A stretch of DNA of 43,770 bases from positions 1 through 43,770 of the IMG/VR virus record IMGVR_UViG_3300046522_000733. The stretch is one strand, 5' to 3'. How positions within the stretch are numbered: the stretch's first letter is position 1; the number at the start of each line of letters is the position of its first letter. The translations under genes were made by a program, and so were the position numbers. Below the pieces are notes generated by a model that was not told the origin of the DNA, did not search any database, and saw nothing but the letters and a program-made list of their open reading frames with translations. Of this stretch, positions 17,036-24,322 are shown piece after piece. The DNA comes from a virus.

Positions 17036-17485
17036 TTAGGTCGCGGCCACCTTGACGATCTTCGTGTTGATCTCGACGGTCGGATTGGCCATCAGGATGC
17101 TATCGGCCCCGCCGACAGACTCCGGCCACCCGAAAACACGGCTCTGGAAGAACCGCTTCGCCCCGTTCGGGAAAGTCACCTTGGTCGAATAGAGCGCATT
17201 ATTGTCGGGATCGGCGGCGGTCTTCATAAGGGTCTGACCGGCGTCCGTATCGTCTAGCGCGATGGCGGGCTGAAGCGAACCATAGTCGGTCGACCCCTTA
17301 TGCTTTTCCTTCGGCCCTTTGAGCGGCTGGAAATCCACCTTGTTGGTCGCTGCGCCGACCGTGCCGATAGACTCGACGCCGCCGACTTCGGTGAAGGTAA
17401 GCGCCGTATATCCGGCCGCGTCGAAAGTGGCGGGGGCGGCGGCCGAAAAGGCGATCGTCGAACCCGCAGCAGTGCTAGAACCCAT
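17036..17485 (-). CDS. Major tail tube protein
   Basis: A 149-residue, beta-rich protein at the position of the tail tube subunit, immediately before the gpG/gpGT-like genes. It starts with Ser/Thr/Ala-rich strands (TIAFSAAAPATFDAAGYTAL), then EVGGVESIGTVGAATNKVDF and GPKEKHKGSTDYGSLQPAIA. This matches the gpV/TP901-like tube family, in which the KG(S/T)..YGS loop is common. It would polymerise as hexamer rings around the tape measure. A strong hairpin follows the gene. Confidence 0.82.
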   Translation of the reverse strand: MGSSTAAGSTIAFSAAAPATFDAAGYTALTFTEVGGVESIGTVGAATNKVDFQPLKGPKEKHKGSTDYGSLQPAIALDDTDAGQTLMKTAADPDNNALYSTKVTFPNGAKRFFQSRVFGWPESVGGADSILMANPTVEINTKIVKVAAT

Positions 17486-17550
17486 GATGATACTCCTGAA
17501 TGGATTGCCGGATCAGCCGGCGAAAGCGTCCGCGCGGGCGGACAGAGCGG

Positions 17551-17727
17551 TTAGGCCTTCTTGGTGTCGACCTTGGTGTCGGTGGTGCTGGCGGCCTCGA
17601 CCAGGCCAGCGGCGGCATAGTTGGCGAACTCGCCTTCGGTCAGGTCGACAACGGCGTCGGCGGCAAACGTCTTTTCGGTGCCCGCATCCTTGAAATCGCG
17701 CAGCACCTTGGCCTTCTTGGTGGACAT
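17551..17727 (-). CDS. Small acidic protein between tail completion and tail tube genes
   Basis: A 58-residue ORF starting MSTKKAKVLRDFKD and ending DTKKA. AGGAGA sits 6 bases before the ATG. The middle has GTEKTFAADAVVDLTEGEFA followed by NYAAAGLVEA, a short beta-strand plus helix pattern seen in small phage head-tail proteins that carry a FKD(A/G)GTGK...F..G..v.L...eA motif. It lies between two tail genes in the same direction, so it is probably a minor structural or assembly factor. The exact role is unknown. Confidence 0.7.
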   Translation of the reverse strand: MSTKKAKVLRDFKDAGTEKTFAADAVVDLTEGEFANYAAAGLVEAASTTDTKVDTKKA

Positions 17728-17740
17728 GTCAGTCTCCTGC

Positions 17741-18148
17741 TTAATCTTCCGCGTCCCAACTGACGCGGAAATCCTGTGTTTTCTCGAAGCTGCCGCCGGG
17801 GCCGTTCACGTCGGGACCGGTCCCGGCGCTCAGCACGGACACATTCTGCCCGCCGCCCAACTGACCGGTGCGAAAGGCGCAGAAGCGCCGCACCAGCGAT
17901 ATGATATCCTTGCGGTCGCGGTGGCTGGCGGCCCGCACGGTGACCGACACGCGATCGGTGCGCCGCACCGGCCCGTTGCGCTTCAACGGCTGCCGGTCGA
18001 CCGAACTGACGCCCCTGACCAGCAGGGCGGGGAGCGTGATGCCCTCTGGAAGTCGGCCCGCCCTGATGCGGTCAGCGGGAACGACGGCGATCAGGTCCGC
18101 TCCCTCCAGCAGCAGCGCGCCGAGGATGTCGCTACCCTCAATCGTCAT
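17741..18148 (-). CDS. Tail completion protein, DUF3168-like
   Basis: A protein of 135 residues from ATG 18148. That start is preferred because GGAGG lies exactly 6 bases before it, and longer N-termini only overlap the upstream gene. It has the DUF3168 pattern: an N-terminal helix (GSDILGALLLEGADLIAVVP), a pro-strand region with RIRAGRLPEGITLPALLVRG, and later strands (VSVTVRAASHRDRKDIISLV, QDFRVSWDAED). Such proteins cap or terminate the tail tube at the head end (lambda gpU-like, SPP1 gp17-like). It overlaps the HK97 gp10-like gene by 11 bases. Confidence 0.75.
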   Translation of the reverse strand: MTIEGSDILGALLLEGADLIAVVPADRIRAGRLPEGITLPALLVRGVSSVDRQPLKRNGPVRRTDRVSVTVRAASHRDRKDIISLVRRFCAFRTGQLGGGQNVSVLSAGTGPDVNGPGGSFEKTQDFRVSWDAED

Positions 18149-18677
18149 GATCATCCTCCGGCCGCCCGATGATCCGGCCCTTGGCGATCCGGGCATTGAT
18201 GTAAGACTGGGCGGCGCGGATCGCCTCGCCCTCCTTCACGTCCAGGGCGGGGCGCAGGAACGGGTGCGGCTGCGCGCCGGGATGCCAGACCGTCGTGCCG
18301 ACGAACTGGCCGCCTATGACCAGCGACCCATCACCGCCCGCTGCGCGGACCTGCTGATTGATGCGGCGGATGCCGCGCCCGCCGCGCTGACGATCATCGA
18401 CCGTAATGAAGTGCGCGTCGGTCCCTTGCTCCAGCCAAAGGCCGATCGACCAACTGAAACCCTTCTTCACCGTGATAGTGACGACGATGCGGCTATCGTC
18501 CATGCGACTGCGGATGACGATATCGTCCGCCACCTCCTGCGATACGACCCGCGCCTTCGCCTCTTCGGCAATGACCTTGCCACCCGCACGGGCAGCACCA
18601 CGCAACACGCTGGTGATCTGGGCTGGCAGGCCCGCCATATAGGCGCGAACCTCGCTCTTGCCCCTGACCTTCACCAT
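18138..18677 (-). CDS. HK97 gp10-like neck/tail completion protein
   Basis: A 179-residue protein with the HK97-gp10 pattern: an N-terminal helix (RAYMAGLPAQITSVLRGAAR), the following AGGKVIAEEAKARV helix, then a beta-rich middle and a C-terminal PHPFLRPALD...AI motif diagnostic of the family. These proteins act at the head-tail joint. A ~25-residue insertion around ITVDDRQRGGRGIRRINQQV lies in the middle. Its ATG overlaps the adaptor stop, and its end overlaps the DUF3168-like gene, so translation is coupled. Confidence 0.85.
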   Translation of the reverse strand: MVKVRGKSEVRAYMAGLPAQITSVLRGAARAGGKVIAEEAKARVVSQEVADDIVIRSRMDDSRIVVTITVKKGFSWSIGLWLEQGTDAHFITVDDRQRGGRGIRRINQQVRAAGGDGSLVIGGQFVGTTVWHPGAQPHPFLRPALDVKEGEAIRAAQSYINARIAKGRIIGRPEDDHDD

Positions 18678-19024
18678 CAGGCCGGATTGCCTGCTGGCCT
18701 ATATTCCTCGACCATGAATTCCAGCGCCTCACGTCGACCCAGTTCCGCCGGGCCGGAGACGATCTGCATGATGCGGCTGCCGAAAATGAACCGCATGTCC
18801 GGAGTGATGTCCTCACGAAAGCGCATGCGCACCCGCGCAGGCCGCGCAGACATGTTTATGCCCTCGGCCAGCTTGTCACCTCGGCTTGGCAGCGCATCTT
18901 TTACGCTGGCCCAGACGGTGACGACAGGCTCCCATGCGCCAGAGCCAGCGCCGTCGAAGCCATTATCTGCGATCGGCCGCTCGATCCGAATGCGGCGATC
19001 TAGCGTCCCAGGGTCAAGCGTCAC
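18677..19024 (-). CDS. Head-tail adaptor / head closure protein
   Basis: A 115-residue protein with the phage head-tail joining pattern (gp16/SPP1-type): an N-terminal LDRRIRIERP...DGAGSGAWEP, then VWASVKDALPSRGDKLAEGI, strands VRMRFREDITPDMRF and final GRREALEFMVEEYR. Such proteins bind the connector after DNA packaging and plug the portal. Its start overlaps the end of the connector gene by 4 bases and its end overlaps the gp10-like start, in the usual connector, adaptor, gp10, completion order. Confidence 0.87.
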   Translation of the reverse strand: MTLDPGTLDRRIRIERPIADNGFDGAGSGAWEPVVTVWASVKDALPSRGDKLAEGINMSARPARVRMRFREDITPDMRFIFGSRIMQIVSGPAELGRREALEFMVEEYRPAGNPA

Positions 19025-19599
19025 GCGCGATATACCCGATAGGGCTGCAACAGGGTTTCCACCCCGACAGACATCGGGATGGCGGATGTCGCCATACTCA
19101 TGTCAGATGCCGTCGTGCGAAAGCGATAGAGGTCACCGACCATCATCAGGATAGCGACGACAATCGGTGCCGGGACGGTTTCATATCCTGCACGGTAGGT
19201 GACACGAACCGATCGGCTCGGACCACGGCACAACTTCGTAGAGGGCCATGAATTGCCCCAAGCGGAGCCAATGACACCGCCGCGGAACTCATATGCCGAG
19301 GGATCAAGCACGCGCTCGATACCGCTGGCATCGTCGTACACAATGCTCTCGACTGAGAGTGTAGGTGGATATGGAAGCGAAATCTGCTCGTAAACGAACC
19401 CGTCAAATCCAGCTTCGAGCGTCTGGACGCCGATCGCCCGCCCCAACCATCCATCCGGGCCGTCGATATGCATGGTGGCGGCATCGATGAAAGCCGTAAT
19501 CAGGAGGTTGTCATCATCACCGTCAACTCGCAAATGCTGTTTAGCCTGATCGACCGAAACGAAGCGTTCGGGTGGAACGGTGACGATGACGCGCCTCAT
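19021..19599 (-). CDS. Head-tail connector (gp6-like)
   Basis: A 192-residue protein from ATG 19599 (MRRVIVTVPPERFVSVDQAK). A longer N-terminus would overlap the preceding gene and looks noncoding. It has the gp6 pattern: the VSVDQAKQHLRVDGDDDNLL helix-turn, ITAFIDAATMHIDGPDGWLG, then SYE-like strands (YPPTLSVESIVYDDASGIER) and a final helix block with VVAILMMVGDLYRFR and LQPYRVYRA. It would form the ring below the portal. AAAGGG precedes the chosen start. Confidence 0.86.
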   Translation of the reverse strand: MRRVIVTVPPERFVSVDQAKQHLRVDGDDDNLLITAFIDAATMHIDGPDGWLGRAIGVQTLEAGFDGFVYEQISLPYPPTLSVESIVYDDASGIERVLDPSAYEFRGGVIGSAWGNSWPSTKLCRGPSRSVRVTYRAGYETVPAPIVVAILMMVGDLYRFRTTASDMSMATSAIPMSVGVETLLQPYRVYRA

Positions 19600-19603
19600 C
19601 GGA

Positions 19604-20305
19604 TTAGCCCTTTGCCTTGCCGGTTTTTGCCGGCTGTTCATCATCTTTGCTGCCGTCGGCAGATGCGTTCCCAGCTTGGCTCACGGGTGTCAGCTTAGCT
19701 TCGAGGAAAGCGATACGATCGCCGCGCTTGTCCAGCTCTTCCCGCGCAGATTTATACTCATTCACGACGTCATCGTGCTGCGTCCGAAGTTCTATCAGAT
19801 CCTTGGCCGCCCGATCGCGCGCTTCCAGCAAATCGGCGTTGTCCTTGCTCAACCGCTCGATGTCGGCGAGCAAGCTGGCTGACTTCTCCTCATGCGAACT
19901 ATTCATATCGCGGAAAAGGTCGTTCCCGGTCGCCAACGCTGCTTTCAGCCGCTCGATTTCGGCTTCCAGCACGACGGCGGGAGCGCCTTCGACACCCGCT
20001 GCCGCTTCGACGAACGGCGCACCGGGACCGGATGTTGCGCGTGGAGGCTGGTCCGTCATGACTTCGCCCGCACGCACAGCAAGGTCTGCGCGCCGTTCAC
20101 CCGGGCGGACGACTTCGACAACGACCGTATCGGTGACGATCGGCAGATGGCTAGCGTCGACCAGTTTCCCGTCGATGACATAAGCGGCAAGGCCTCGACC
20201 GACGAAATAGCGCTCGCTGGTCTCCTCACGAGTGACCTGCTCGCCTTTCTTAAAGGCCTCCGACGGCAAAGACTCCGTCCGATAGTCCACTAGGAACTCG
20301 ATCAT
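19604..20305 (-). CDS. Coiled-coil head-region protein, function unknown
   Basis: A 233-residue protein from ATG 20305, which has the strong site AAGGAGG 6 bases upstream. An upstream extension is shadow. Residues 1-65 are beta-rich (IEFLVDYRTESLPSEAFKKG, then RYFVGRGLAAYVIDGK). Residues ~108-205 form a long coiled coil (EAEIERLKAALATGNDLFRD, LLADIERLSKDNADLLEARD). The tail is basic and Ser/Gly-rich. The N-terminal module resembles small phage proteins that follow capsid genes. It may be a scaffold, capsid-associated or connector-assembly factor. Confidence 0.65.
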   Translation of the reverse strand: MIEFLVDYRTESLPSEAFKKGEQVTREETSERYFVGRGLAAYVIDGKLVDASHLPIVTDTVVVEVVRPGERRADLAVRAGEVMTDQPPRATSGPGAPFVEAAAGVEGAPAVVLEAEIERLKAALATGNDLFRDMNSSHEEKSASLLADIERLSKDNADLLEARDRAAKDLIELRTQHDDVVNEYKSAREELDKRGDRIAFLEAKLTPVSQAGNASADGSKDDEQPAKTGKAKG

Positions 20306-20315
20306 GGCAGCCTCC

Positions 20316-20762
20316 TTAGACCGTTTGCGCGACGGATGCCGCGTCATTGCTCGTGCCGTTGCCCGCACGGAAGTCCGTGCCAAGGATCAGCGCCGCCAAT
20401 TGGGTCGCAGCCCCGCCAACCGTCACGGTCAGACGGAAATAGCGAAAACCCGCATTGCGATCGAAATCCTCCTGCCGGAGGTCGATCTGCGCCTGGCGAT
20501 CGTTACCGCCAGCAGCGACCAGCTGGGTGATCTGGCTGCCCGGTACCACCTTGGCATTCGCACCGTTGCCGTCGGTCGCCTGCTCGATCTGGGCGTCGAT
20601 CGTAGCATTCGCACCAAATGCGCCAATGCTGATGAGCGCCATGACCGTGAACAGCATCTGTATGTCGAGCCAAGGCGTGCTGACGGAGCCGACCGCAGCG
20701 GCCCGAGGACTGATGCCTCCGAGCAGCGCGATCCGCGACGACAGATTGAGATTGTGAAACAT
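20316..20762 (-). CDS. Hypothetical virion protein after the capsid gene, possible decoration protein
   Basis: A 148-residue protein directly downstream of the major capsid gene. It has a hydrophobic middle (STPWLDIQMLFTVMALISIG) and a beta-rich second half (NAGFRYFRLTVTVGGAATQL, AALILGTDFRAGN). The position and size suit a head decoration or minor capsid protein, but no family signature is evident, so the role is by position only. It is followed after 10 bases by the coiled-coil gene. Confidence 0.6.
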   Translation of the reverse strand: MFHNLNLSSRIALLGGISPRAAAVGSVSTPWLDIQMLFTVMALISIGAFGANATIDAQIEQATDGNGANAKVVPGSQITQLVAAGGNDRQAQIDLRQEDFDRNAGFRYFRLTVTVGGAATQLAALILGTDFRAGNGTSNDAASVAQTV

Positions 20763-20782
20763 GGTCGTTTCTCCTCGAAAGG

Positions 20783-22081
20783 TCAGGCGCGCTCGGCGAG
20801 CGTGACGAAGTGAGACTTGGTCCGGCTGCTCTTGGGCATCTGGATCGGCTTCGACAGGACCGGTTGTCCGCCGATGCGGAACATCCAGCGGAATGCTGTC
20901 AGCGCGTAGTCGAAATAAAGATGGATCGACTCGGCGAAGGTAGCGGCATTCTGTCGACGGAACGCCTCATAGCCATTCGGATTGACGAACTGGACGTCAC
21001 CGCGCTGGCCCAGCGAAGGCGAGTGTTCGTTGAAGACGACAGGGCGGCCAAGGATCGCGCCGCCGGGACTGTCGTGGAAATTTTCGAGCCAGACCGGACG
21101 CTTCGCCTCGTCGTTCAGGTCAGCCAGCGCCTCGACCGCTTCGCTGTTCATCAACCAGGTGGCTTGGCTCGGCATGATCATGCGCGAGTAGAGCTGGAAG
21201 AAGTTGCGGCGCGTGAAGGACATGGCCGCCTGACCGACTTCCTTTGGCACCGTGATCGCGGCGGGCGACGCCATCCAGCCCAGCGGCTTTTCGATGCCAT
21301 CGCCAAACATGAAGGCTTCGGCGACCGTCCAGCGGATGGCGGCCGACGCATGATTGGTCAACAGCCCGGCAACGCGGGGGGCATCCTGAAGCAATTCCTC
21401 GCTCGCCAGCACGAAGGCGTAGATTTCGTTCAGCTTGGTTTCGCGCGGCGTCAGCTGGGCGCGCGTGGGACGCATCTGCTCGGCTTCGACCCGCCAATAG
21501 GCCTTTACGCCGGTGGAACCCCATGGGGTGGTCTCGTCGCCCAGACCAATGACACGATTGGAGCCGGTTGCCTCCGGCGCGATCAAATCCATGATCGGAT
21601 CATTGCCGCCGCCGAAGACCAGATCGGTAATCTGCTGGCGGAATTCGGGTGGCACAAGATAGCTGCCCATCTCGTCGCCGCCTTCCATATGGACGTTCGC
21701 GGGGGCGGCCAGACGATCGTCCATGCGGAAGCCCTGACCCGCTTGCGGATTGGCGCATCGGACGGCCTGGGCAAATTCGGCCAGGTCGCGGAAACCACCG
21801 GTGTCGAGCGCGGCGCGCGGCTGCGCCGGCACGGTACCGGCGGGAGGCGCTTGCGACGGGGGTGTTTCGGCGGGCGAGGCTCCCACAGCCGCAGCGGCGG
21901 TCATGGCGGCTTCTGCGCGCTGGATCTGCGCGGTCAGGCGCGCCAGCTTGGCCTTGTCGTCAGCGTCGGCCGCTTCTTCTTCGGCCGTGAAGTCGCGATT
22001 TTCGTCGATTGCCGTCTGGAGACGCGCCTGTTGCCGCTGAGCGGTCGCACGCGCCTCCGCTTTCAGAACCGCAAGGTTCAT
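20783..22081 (-). CDS. Major capsid protein, HK97 fold
   Basis: A 432-residue capsid subunit. Residues 1-66 form a charged coiled coil (QRQQARLQTAIDENRDFTAE, AKLARLTAQIQRAEAAMTAA), the scaffold-like delta domain that is probably cleaved. A Pro/Ala linker follows to ~residue 90. Residues ~95-432 carry HK97-family marks: GSYLVPPEFRQQITDLV, WRVEAEQMRPTRAQLTPRET, LNEIYAFVLASEELLQDAPR and FGDGIEKPLGWM. AAGGA lies 9 bases before the ATG. It sits directly downstream of the S49 protease in the canonical portal, protease, capsid order. Confidence 0.95.
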   Translation of the reverse strand: MNLAVLKAEARATAQRQQARLQTAIDENRDFTAEEEAADADDKAKLARLTAQIQRAEAAMTAAAAVGASPAETPPSQAPPAGTVPAQPRAALDTGGFRDLAEFAQAVRCANPQAGQGFRMDDRLAAPANVHMEGGDEMGSYLVPPEFRQQITDLVFGGGNDPIMDLIAPEATGSNRVIGLGDETTPWGSTGVKAYWRVEAEQMRPTRAQLTPRETKLNEIYAFVLASEELLQDAPRVAGLLTNHASAAIRWTVAEAFMFGDGIEKPLGWMASPAAITVPKEVGQAAMSFTRRNFFQLYSRMIMPSQATWLMNSEAVEALADLNDEAKRPVWLENFHDSPGGAILGRPVVFNEHSPSLGQRGDVQFVNPNGYEAFRRQNAATFAESIHLYFDYALTAFRWMFRIGGQPVLSKPIQMPKSSRTKSHFVTLAERA

Positions 22082-22174
22082 GATGGATTTTCCTTTTCGT
22101 TGGTGGGTGGGCGTGCGCCCGCATCGAGCGGACCACAGCGGCCCGCCCGTCTTACCTCCGGACGGAGGATCTCG

Positions 22175-23050
22175 TTAAATGGCTAAGGCCATTTCCATCG
22201 CCGCTGCCTGCCGCCGCATCAGCGACAGGCGAGCGCGACCGGTGTTATATTTGGCGACAACGTCGCGAAGCGTGCTGACACCATCGATCGCGCCGTTAGC
22301 CATAGCGCGCGGCGCGGAGAATGTCTTACCAGTGCCATGCACCGCAGCGACATCGGACACCTTCATGCCACGGCCGCGCGCAATGGCCGCTGCGAACAAG
22401 GCGTTCGATTCGTCGACGCCCTGCTGGATCTCCGCGCGATCTTCGTCGGCAAGCGGGCCATAAGGATGGCCAGCGATCTTGTCCGGATGCGATGCGACCA
22501 GCGTCGTCACCATCCCGATCTTGCTTTCAAAGCCCGACATGTCGGTATGACCTGACCTGACGCCGACCGAACCCACTTCCCCGCTTGTCGTGCAGTAGAA
22601 GGCGGTGGCCTGGGTCGCGAGCCAATAGGCAGCCGAGAAGCAATAGGGGTCGGCTACCGCAATTATGGGTTTGGACTGTCGCGCTTCAAAAATGGCGTCG
22701 CCGCACTCGGCGCAGCCCCAAACATACCCGCCGGGCGACCGAACCGCGAGGACGATGGCCCCGATCTTGTCATCGGCCGCCGCATCGCGGACCTGATCCG
22801 CCAGAACATTGTAATAGGTCGTGCCGGACAAGCCTTGGGGTGCCAGTGTGCCGCGCACCGGAATGATCAGCGTCGAACCGTCGCGGATCGGATCGGCAGG
22901 CTTGGCAGCCGCCTGTGCGCCGCTCATGGCGCTAACCAACTGGCGGAGCGAATCCGGCAGCATCGCGTCGATCGAGCCGCTCTTGAGCATGGACTCTAGA
23001 AAGCCAGGATGCATCGCCCACAGGGCGGAGGGGGCGTGGAACCGGTCCAT
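22175..23050 (-). CDS. Prohead protease, S49 (SppA/ClpP-fold) family
   Basis: A 291-residue serine protease predicted to remove the capsid delta domain and other prohead parts. It has a ClpP-like fold with LIIPVRGTLAPQG, GAIVLAVRSPGGYVWG (oxyanion strand, SPGG at 105-108) and DPYCFSAAYWLATQA, in which Ser139 is the probable nucleophile. GEVGSVGVRSGHTDMS follows, and then Lys191 in ASHPDKIAGHPY is the probable general base of a Ser-Lys dyad. There is no signal peptide, as expected for a phage S49 enzyme. It starts 4 bases after the portal stop. The final ~50 residues are helical and basic. Confidence 0.88.
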   Translation of the reverse strand: MDRFHAPSALWAMHPGFLESMLKSGSIDAMLPDSLRQLVSAMSGAQAAAKPADPIRDGSTLIIPVRGTLAPQGLSGTTYYNVLADQVRDAAADDKIGAIVLAVRSPGGYVWGCAECGDAIFEARQSKPIIAVADPYCFSAAYWLATQATAFYCTTSGEVGSVGVRSGHTDMSGFESKIGMVTTLVASHPDKIAGHPYGPLADEDRAEIQQGVDESNALFAAAIARGRGMKVSDVAAVHGTGKTFSAPRAMANGAIDGVSTLRDVVAKYNTGRARLSLMRRQAAAMEMALAI

Positions 23051-23053
23051 CGT

Positions 23054-24322
23054 CTAGTTCACCTTGTCTTGTGGGGCAGTTTCACCGCCCGTTGCGGTGT
23101 CGGCTGCACGGTTGCTGTTGAGCGGAGCGCGAGGATCGCGCGACCATTCTTCACCGACGGGCGTCTGTCCAAACCAGTCGGTGCGGATTTCATCGACGCT
23201 CAGGATACCCGCCGTGCGTGCCAGCACCGCGTTTTTCCATTGGGTTGCGGCGTCGCCGCGCAGCATGCTGTCCAGATTGAACTTCGCCCTGACATTTTGC
23301 ATGCGAAGATCCGGTGGGAGCAAGCGCACGGTGATCGCCTGCTCTATGCGGCGCGTCAGTGGCCGAACCGCCCAATTTACAAACGAGCGGGTGTCCTGCT
23401 CATTGTTGCCAGCGTTGCCGCCTTCGTCGCCGGTCATGGAACGAGGGATGCGCCAGTACCGTCCCAGCTCTAATGTCCTCTGTTTAAACAGTTCGACCAG
23501 CTGGGCGTCTGTGTTGCTGTCGCCTACCGGCGCGTATTTAAGGCCCTGTTCGAACACTGGCGTCCCGCCGCGTTTCCACTTTTTTACGCCTTCTGCGATC
23601 CGTTCCGCAGATTCCTCCGTCAGTTTGGCGTCCGTCGTGACGATGCCCGAGGGACGCCGGTCGTTGCGAAAGAAGGCGCGCGCGCCAACCTCCAGCGCTA
23701 GCTGGAAGTCGATCGCGCCCTTCGCCTGTTTCCAAGGCGTAAGAGGCCGCAATCCACCGTCAGCAAGGCCGGTGAACCAAAATAATTCCTGCGGCAGCAG
23801 TCGACGCCGCTGTCCCCGTTCGGGCTGATAGTCCACCGTCAGGCTGCGCTCGCCCCAAGTCGAGACGGTGCGGAGCGGATCGAGCGCCCAGATTTCCAGC
23901 CCGTCCATGCTGACAGTCGGCTCGGCGAATGCTTCGCCCCGTAGAACGCAGGTGAACGCCATGGACGCCCAGAACTCGGCACCGGTCTGAAGATGGTTTG
24001 GTTCGTAGGCCAGCACATTGGCCAGTGGGAAGTCGTTCCGGGGGCCGTTATTGTCCTTAAACTCCAGCGAGAGGCTTCCCACTGCCTCGGCAATAATTGA
24101 AACACAGAAGAATACGGCCGCGACGCGGGCCGCTGTTTCGGCCGTGTTCGCTTCGACAGGCATCGCCGATGCCAACGTGGTCCACATCTCATCGCCAAAA
24201 AAACGACCGTCCGTCACGTTGGAGGGGGCGGGGCGGCTCGCGACTGGGGCGATGGCGGTGTTGCCATCTGCGGCGTTGTAGCGGCCATTAGCGGCGCGGA
24301 TATAATCGTTTGGACTGGGCAT
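23054..24322 (-). CDS. Portal protein, HK97 family
   Basis: A 422-residue protein forming the dodecameric ring at the capsid vertex through which DNA is packaged. Family marks in order: AARVAAVFFCVSIIAEAVGS near residue 65, then PNHLQTGAEFWASMAFTCVL, the GLADGGLRPLTPWKQAK segment, RRPSGIVTTDAKLTEESAER, TPVFEQGLKYAPVGDSNTDA and RIPRSMTGDEGG, then the wing helix with TQWKNAVLARTAGILSVDEI. The length is typical. Its ATG overlaps the terminase stop by one base. The N-terminal 45 residues are polar and poorly conserved. Confidence 0.94.
   Translation of the reverse strand: MPSPNDYIRAANGRYNAADGNTAIAPVASRPAPSNVTDGRFFGDEMWTTLASAMPVEANTAETAARVAAVFFCVSIIAEAVGSLSLEFKDNNGPRNDFPLANVLAYEPNHLQTGAEFWASMAFTCVLRGEAFAEPTVSMDGLEIWALDPLRTVSTWGERSLTVDYQPERGQRRRLLPQELFWFTGLADGGLRPLTPWKQAKGAIDFQLALEVGARAFFRNDRRPSGIVTTDAKLTEESAERIAEGVKKWKRGGTPVFEQGLKYAPVGDSNTDAQLVELFKQRTLELGRYWRIPRSMTGDEGGNAGNNEQDTRSFVNWAVRPLTRRIEQAITVRLLPPDLRMQNVRAKFNLDSMLRGDAATQWKNAVLARTAGILSVDEIRTDWFGQTPVGEEWSRDPRAPLNSNRAADTATGGETAPQDKVN

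Noticed and set aside
22082-22174. Inverted repeat CCTCCG..CGGAGG between the protease and capsid genes
   Set aside because: Short arms and almost no loop, so it could not form a stable hairpin.
20810-22186. 458-codon plus-strand ORF across the capsid gene
   Set aside because: Antisense shadow of the capsid gene.
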